This document shows, one piece after another, positions 49,551-53,855 of a stretch of DNA of 53,855 nucleotides (position 1 is the first letter of the stretch; each line of letters begins with the position of its first letter). The notes under the pieces were generated by a model. That model was not told the origin of the DNA, did no database searches, and saw only the letters and a list, made by a program, of their open reading frames with translations. Position numbers and translations under genes: made by a program. Source of the stretch: Lachnospiraceae bacterium (GTDB taxonomy: Bacteria; Bacillota; Clostridia; Lachnospirales; Lachnospiraceae); the NCBI GenBank assembly GCA_026169045.1, contig JAPFDH010000003.1, positions 1-53,855 of the forward strand, read 5' to 3'.

Positions 49551-50267
49551 ATGCAATTATCGAGACGCCTGCAACGTATTGCAGATTATGTTACAGTGGG
49601 AAAACGTACAGCAGATATAGGATGTGATCATGGGTGGGTTTCTATCTATCTTGTGAAAAACAAAATTTCACCGTCAGTGATTGCTATGGATGTAAGAGAA
49701 GGTCCATTAAATCGTGCTGAGAAACATGTACAAGAATACCATTTGGAAGATAAAATTGAAACAAGAATCAGTGATGGAATGGCTGCTTTGAAACCAGGAG
49801 AAGTGGAGTCAGTGGTTATTGCCGGCTTGGGTGGCCCGCTGATGATACGAATTTTGGAAGAGGGGGATTTGGTGGCAGCTGAATTGGAAGAAATGATATT
49901 GTCACCGCAATCAGAATTGGAAAAGGTTCGACGTTTTTTGGCTTCCAAAGGCTGGAAGACGGTTCGGGAAGAGATGGTTTTTGATGAGGGTAAGTATTAT
50001 ACCATAATGAAAGTGGTGCATGGAAAAATAGAAGAAGCTACTTTGGCAGATTTTCGCTACGGAAAGTATATGATTGAGAATGGAGACCCGGTCTTGCAAG
50101 CATTCTTGAAAAAGGAGCTGGATGTCAAGAAGGAAATTCTTAAAAAGATATGTAATAGTGATACTTCTTCTTGTAGAGACCGGGCGGAACAGTTAAATGA
50201 AGAATTAGAAGTTATCAAAGAAGCAATGAATAGATTAGAAGAGAGACAGAGAGGTAAATACATATGA
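49551..50267 (+). CDS. trmK: tRNA (adenine-22-N1)-methyltransferase TrmK
   Basis: A 238-residue SAM-dependent methyltransferase that makes m1A22 in tRNA. The class I SAM fold opens with RTADIGCDHGWVSIYLV (about 19-35), and AGLGGPLMIRILEE and the ILSPQSELEKVRRFL motif are typical of TrmK. The C-terminal third is helical. It follows rpoD in many Firmicutes together with the Nif3-like gene, and its last four bases overlap that gene's start (ATGA). GGAGACAGAGAG lies before the ATG. Confidence 0.92.
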   Translation: MQLSRRLQRIADYVTVGKRTADIGCDHGWVSIYLVKNKISPSVIAMDVREGPLNRAEKHVQEYHLEDKIETRISDGMAALKPGEVESVVIAGLGGPLMIRILEEGDLVAAELEEMILSPQSELEKVRRFLASKGWKTVREEMVFDEGKYYTIMKVVHGKIEEATLADFRYGKYMIENGDPVLQAFLKKELDVKKEILKKICNSDTSSCRDRAEQLNEELEVIKEAMNRLEERQRGKYI

Positions 50268-51079
50268 AATGCAAAAATGTGGTGGAATTACTGAATCGTT
50301 TAGCCCCGGAAACGTTGGCCTGTGAATGGGATAATGTAGGTCTGACTGTTGGAAGATTTGATAAAAATGTATCCAAAATTTTAGTAGCATTGGAAGTGAC
50401 CAATGACGTTGTGAATAAAGCAATTGAAGAGCAGGCAGATATGATCATTACACATCATCCTTTGATTTTTCAATCTCAGAAAAAGATAAATAGTGAGACA
50501 TCTTTAGGGAGAATGTTACTGTGTTTGATGCGTTATGATATTGCATGCTATGCTATGCATACGAATTTTGACGCGGTAGCAGGAGGAATGGCAGATTTAG
50601 CAGCAAATCGTTTGGACTTAAAGAATATTGAAGTATTAGCGGATGAACAGGAGTATCAGGATGCAGACGGAACAGTAAAAATGGCGGGAATCGGCAGAAC
50701 GGGAATTATAGGAGAGGAAATTCTTTTGCAGGAATTATGTACTAAAATTAAAAAGAAATTTGGGGTACAGGTCTTGAATGTTTATGCCAGTGAACAGAAA
50801 ATGGATTCCTATGTTTCTAAGGTGGCAATTGTGCCGGGGGCAGGAAAGGAGTATATGAATGATGCAATAAAAAAACAGGCAGAAGTGTTGATTACAGGGG
50901 ATGTAACACATCATGCCGGTCTGGACGCCATAGAAAATGGATTGATTCTGATTGATGCCGGACATTATCGGCTGGAACACATTTTTATTGAATTTATGGA
51001 GCAGTATCTGAATAAAAATATGAGTGCAGATGTGGATGTGGTGACAATGGCAGTGAAAAATCCATTTAACACACTGTAA
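50264..51079 (+). CDS. Nif3-like dinuclear metal centre protein
   Basis: A 271-residue member of the NIF3/YqfO family, hexameric proteins that bind two metal ions. Metal ligands are visible in ITHHPLIFQ (about 62-70), in the CYAMHTNFD region and in GDVTHHAGLDAIENG near the C-terminus. The enzymatic role is not firmly established; a GTP cyclohydrolase-like fold is known for the family. It overlaps trmK by four bases, so the two are translationally coupled. AGAGAGG lies just upstream of the ATG. Confidence 0.9.
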   Translation: MKCKNVVELLNRLAPETLACEWDNVGLTVGRFDKNVSKILVALEVTNDVVNKAIEEQADMIITHHPLIFQSQKKINSETSLGRMLLCLMRYDIACYAMHTNFDAVAGGMADLAANRLDLKNIEVLADEQEYQDADGTVKMAGIGRTGIIGEEILLQELCTKIKKKFGVQVLNVYASEQKMDSYVSKVAIVPGAGKEYMNDAIKKQAEVLITGDVTHHAGLDAIENGLILIDAGHYRLEHIFIEFMEQYLNKNMSADVDVVTMAVKNPFNTL

Positions 51080-51166
51080 AAAATATTGGGTTTAAAATAG
51101 AGCAGTAACCGAATGTAGCCGAATAATCTGGTTATATATATTTTGTAGAAAATGAGAGGCAGCAAT

Positions 51167-52816
51167 ATGGTGAGAGTAACGATCAATGGAACAACAGAGG
51201 AATATCCGGATGGGACTAAATATCTGGATATAGCAGAACAACATCAGAAAGAATATGATCAGGATATTGTACTTGTAAGAATAAATGGAAAATTGAAAGA
51301 ATTATTCAAAAATGCTGCGGATGGTGTGGTGGAATTTGTAACTACAAAAGAAAAGGTTGGTATGGATACCTATAGAAGAAGTGCCATACATATGATGCTA
51401 AAGGCGCTATATGATGTGGCCGGTCCTGATATGATCCAGCAGGTAAGGATTCATTTTTCCATTAGCAATGCGATTTATTGTGAAATGCATGGAATAAAAG
51501 TGGAGCAACAGCTTTTGGAAAAAGTATTAAAGCGGATGCACGAAATTGTAGAGGAAAAATTGCCAATTGAAAAGAAAAGTATGAATACAGAGAAGGCAAT
51601 CGCGCGATTTCGACAGCATAGAATGTATGACAAAGAACGTTTGTTTACGTATCGTAGGGTGTCAAGGGTAAATTTGTATCGTATTGGCGAGTTTGAGGAT
51701 TATTATTATGGGTATATGGTACCCAATACCGGTTATTTGCGTTATTTTGATTTGGAATTATATGAAAAAGGATTTGTATTAAAACTGCCGATTCATCAAA
51801 ATCCAAAAGAAGTTGCAATATTTGTCCCCCAGAAAAAATTGTATCAGACCCTGAGAGAGTCAACGGAATGGGGAGAACGAATGGAAATCAGTACAGTGGG
51901 ACAGTTGAATGACAGGATTGCGAACGGAAAAAGCAATGAATTGATTTTGATCCAGGAAGCTCTGATGGAGAAAAAAATTGCTGAAATTGCAGAAAATATT
52001 GTAAAATATCCGGAAAAAAAGTTTGTGATGATTGCCGGACCTTCCTCGTCAGGGAAAACAACATTTTCGCACCGTCTTTCCATTCAGTTGAAGGCTCTGG
52101 GACTGAAACCTCATCCGATCGGGGTTGATGATTATTTTGTTAATCGGGAAGATAGTCCAAGGGATGAAAATGGCAATTATAATTATGAAGATTTGGAATG
52201 TATAGATGTTGCACAGTTTAACAAAGATATGAACCGACTGCTCAAAGGTGAAGAAGTTGAAATGCCGGAGTACAATTTTATAAGTGGAAAACGAGAATAT
52301 AATGGAAAGAAACTTCATTTAGGAAAAGAAGATATATTAGTTATTGAAGGAATTCATTGCCTAAATGATGCATTAACACCGGATTTGTCAAAAGATAATA
52401 AGTATAAGATTTATATCAGTGCATTGACACAGCTGAATATTGATGAACATAATCGTATTCCAACAACAGATGGTCGGTTGATTCGAAGAATAGTAAGAGA
52501 CGCAAGAACAAGAGGAAGCAGTGCAAAAGCAACTTTGAAAATGTGGAATACTGTTAGAAAAGGGGAAGAAAAAAATATATTCCCGTATCAGGAAAGTGCA
52601 GATGTTATGTTTAATTCAGCATTGATATATGAACTGGCAGTGTTGAAAATATATGCGGAACCACTTTTATTTCAGATAAAAAAAGGGGAACCGGAATATC
52701 AGGAAGCGAAGAAACTATTAAAGTTTTTTGATTATTTTTTGGGAATACCTGGAGAATCTATTCCTCAGAATTCATTAATTCGCGAATTTATCGGTGGAAG
52801 CTGCTTTAAGGTATGA
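51167..52816 (+). CDS. TGS domain protein fused to uridine kinase-like domain
   Basis: A 549-residue two-part protein. The first 60 residues match a TGS domain (VRVTINGTTEEYPDGTKYLD). A central region of about 200 residues resembles the threonyl-tRNA synthetase-type second additional domain by position (HFSISNAIYCEMHG). The C-terminal 260 residues are a P-loop kinase of the uridine kinase/phosphoribulokinase group with GPSSSGKTTF and the substrate segment DDYFVNRED. This nucleoside-kinase-like architecture is common in clostridia but its physiological substrate is not known. AGAGG precedes ATG 51167. rnpB lies 50 bases downstream. Confidence 0.82.
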   Translation: MVRVTINGTTEEYPDGTKYLDIAEQHQKEYDQDIVLVRINGKLKELFKNAADGVVEFVTTKEKVGMDTYRRSAIHMMLKALYDVAGPDMIQQVRIHFSISNAIYCEMHGIKVEQQLLEKVLKRMHEIVEEKLPIEKKSMNTEKAIARFRQHRMYDKERLFTYRRVSRVNLYRIGEFEDYYYGYMVPNTGYLRYFDLELYEKGFVLKLPIHQNPKEVAIFVPQKKLYQTLRESTEWGERMEISTVGQLNDRIANGKSNELILIQEALMEKKIAEIAENIVKYPEKKFVMIAGPSSSGKTTFSHRLSIQLKALGLKPHPIGVDDYFVNREDSPRDENGNYNYEDLECIDVAQFNKDMNRLLKGEEVEMPEYNFISGKREYNGKKLHLGKEDILVIEGIHCLNDALTPDLSKDNKYKIYISALTQLNIDEHNRIPTTDGRLIRRIVRDARTRGSSAKATLKMWNTVRKGEEKNIFPYQESADVMFNSALIYELAVLKIYAEPLLFQIKKGEPEYQEAKKLLKFFDYFLGIPGESIPQNSLIREFIGGSCFKV

Positions 52817-52829
52817 AAAAAGTTTGGTA

Positions 52830-52858
52830 TTTACTTTTGGAAGAAAGTGTGCTATTTT
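52830..52858 (+). promoter_or_regulatory. Promoter of rnpB
   Basis: TTTACT (52830-52835), 17 bp, TATTTT (52853-52858) with TGC extending the -10. The predicted start near 52865 coincides with the 5' end of the RNase P RNA derived independently from its P1 helix. Confidence 0.7.
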
Positions 52859-52865
52859 AGTAAGG

Positions 52866-53216
52866 CTGAGTAAAACAGATGATCGCGGCTGCAGAACCGA
52901 AAGGCTGCAGGTGAGGAAAGTCCGGGCTTCACAGGGCAGGGTGCCGGATAACGTCCGGTGGAGGCGACTCCAAGGCTAGTGCAACAGAAATATACCGCCA
53001 GTGTTATTTACACTGGTAAGGGTGGAAGGGCAGTGTAAGAGACTACCGCCCGGCTGGTAACATCCGGGGCATATGTAAACCCCATCCGAAGCAAGACCGA
53101 ACAGAAAGCATAAGGCGGCCCGTCTGCTTTCGGGTAGGTCGCTAGAGCCTGTCGGTAACGGCAGGAGTAGATAGATGATCATCCAACGACATAACCCGGC
53201 TTATCGTTTTGCTCAG
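52866..53216 (+). ncRNA. rnpB: RNase P RNA, class A
   Basis: The catalytic RNA that removes 5' leaders from tRNA precursors. The highly conserved GAGGAAAGTCCGGGC (52913-52927), the ACAGAAA after GTGCAAC and the 3' ATAACCCGGCTTAT are present. The ends pair as helix P1: CTGAGTAAAAC (52866-52876) with GTTTTGCTCAG (53206-53216), 11 bp with one wobble. The 351-base length is normal for class A. It is expressed from its own promoter and is followed by the ribosomal RNA promoters; no terminator stands directly after it. Confidence 0.96.
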
Positions 53217-53271
53217 AATTATATTTGACTGAAGCCTTTTCAATAAAAAATAAAAAAAGTAAAAAAAAGTG

Positions 53272-53300
53272 TTGACAAATTTTTCCGGGTGCGCTATTAT
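53272..53300 (+). promoter_or_regulatory. rRNA operon promoter P1
   Basis: A perfect TTGACA (53272-53277), 17 bp, TATTAT (53295-53300), preceded by A-rich tracts that resemble an UP element. The bases after the -10 resemble those after P2. Confidence 0.8.
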
Positions 53301-53386
53301 ATACAAGTCGCTTGAAACAAAAGAGACACAACAAAAACAACTTAAAAACAATTCGGGAAAACAAAACTGAATTGAATAGACAATTT

Positions 53387-53409
53387 AAAGAAGTAAGCAG
53401 CTTCTTTTT
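53387..53409 (+). terminator. Weak hairpin between the two rRNA promoters
   Basis: AAAGAAG (53387-53393) pairs with CTTCTTT (53401-53407) across a 7-base loop, followed by two more Ts. The stem is short and A/T-rich; it might be a pause or weak terminator for P1 transcripts. Confidence 0.3.
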
Positions 53410-53506
53410 GGATTGGCAGTTGTGAAATGGTAGCGTGCCTGGAGAATGAAGCAATTCTTCAAACAAACACGAAAAACCGAAAAAAATAAAAAAATGAAAA
53501 AAGTGG

Positions 53507-53535
53507 TTGACAAACAAAACAGGATATGATATCCT
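53507..53535 (+). promoter_or_regulatory. rRNA operon promoter P2
   Basis: A perfect TTGACA (53507-53512), 17 bp, TATCCT (53530-53535). P1 and P2 share the surrounding pattern AAGTGTTGACAAA/AAGTGGTTGACAAA and an AAGT(T)CGCT element after the -10, so they look like copies of one unit. Confidence 0.7.
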
Positions 53536-53575
53536 ATAAAAGTTCGCTAAGAACAAAGCAATCACAAAAAAACAG

Positions 53576-53600
53576 AACCTTGATAACTGAACAGTATAAC
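53576..53600 (+). promoter_or_regulatory. rRNA leader boxA-like antitermination element
   Basis: ACCTTGATAACTGAACAG (about 53577-53594) matches the conserved leader sequence found before many clostridial 16S genes, which overlaps the boxA antitermination signal. It lies about 180 bases upstream of 16S. The remaining leader to 53772 holds no gene. Confidence 0.5.
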
Positions 53601-53772
53601 CAACCCTGAAAATTCTGACGGTCGAAGCAGAAGTGGAGACCATGAGAAAATTCAGAACGGCAGAACGATTTATGGAGACATAAATGGATCTGCAACCTAA
53701 AAAACAGTAAAGCCTGTTGAAAAAACAGGAACGGATGAATTAGCTAACGTTAATTCTGAAGGACGAACACTT

Positions 53773-53855
<83 letters not shown>

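Noticed and set aside
53301-53772. tRNA genes in the rRNA leader
   Set aside because: No cloverleaf or T-arm GTTCRA-type sequence with pairing was found.

Overview
The window reads as a chromosomal segment of an anaerobic, spore-forming, low-GC Clostridia bacterium, most likely a member of the Lachnospiraceae. The evidence is the AT-rich purine-biased coding sequence with strong AGGAGG-type ribosome binding sites, a division cluster that runs straight into spoIIGA-sigE, a Csp-like subtilase, a pyrophosphate-type phosphofructokinase, a class A RNase P RNA, and the first bases of a 16S rRNA of clostridial type. No tRNA, CRISPR array, insertion sequence or prophage was seen. Almost every gene is an intact, recognisable family member.

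Layout. 1-2740: an LplD-like GH4 alpha-galacturonidase divergent from an AraC-type regulator. 2752-4245 (minus strand): ychF and a DUF1292 protein. 4498-19971: a division and cell-wall cluster, mraZ-rsmH-ftsL-ftsI-spoVD-like-mraY-murD-ftsW/spoVE-murA-ftsQ-ftsZ, followed by spoIIGA-sigE. Intrinsic terminators and internal promoters cut the cluster into several transcription units. 20094-27342: an Uup-like ABC-F ATPase, then three genes suggestive of acidic-glycan handling (beta-lactamase-fold serine hydrolase, heparinase II/III-like protein, pectate-lyase-fold protein). 27634-32286: leuB-ilvD-ilvB, a partial branched-chain amino acid set. 32379-35641: an MgtA-type P-type ATPase and a winged-helix regulator without a usable receiver domain. 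35656-39340: a short promoter-to-terminator leader or small RNA, then a CydDC-type heterodimeric ABC exporter. 39368-43437: a DUF362 ferredoxin-like protein (minus strand), then PPi-type pfk, DUF3842, lrgA and lrgB. 43438-45159 (minus strand): the Csp-like subtilase. 45455-52816: the macromolecular synthesis region dgt-like-dnaG-rpoD-trmK-nif3-like, then a TGS/uridine-kinase-like gene. 52830-53855: rnpB with its own promoter, two rrn promoters, and the start of 16S rRNA.

How the parts work together. The first half couples septal peptidoglycan synthesis to commitment to sporulation: MraZ sits behind an operator array, FtsI and FtsW-type synthases make septal wall, FtsZ forms the ring, and SpoIIGA would process pro-SigE after the polar septum forms. 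SigE-like promoter candidates lie before the spoVD-like gene and before the Csp-like subtilase. The most unusual signals are regulatory: a spoIIGA promoter with a 21-bp spacer that seems to place the transcription start on the A of the start codon; a 10-bp-phased MraZ operator array in the mraZ leader; a terminator that almost touches the Shine-Dalgarno sequence of the FtsW/SpoVE gene; and a small terminated transcript with a possible 12-codon ORF ahead of the CydDC-like genes. All functional assignments come from reading the sequence without database searches.
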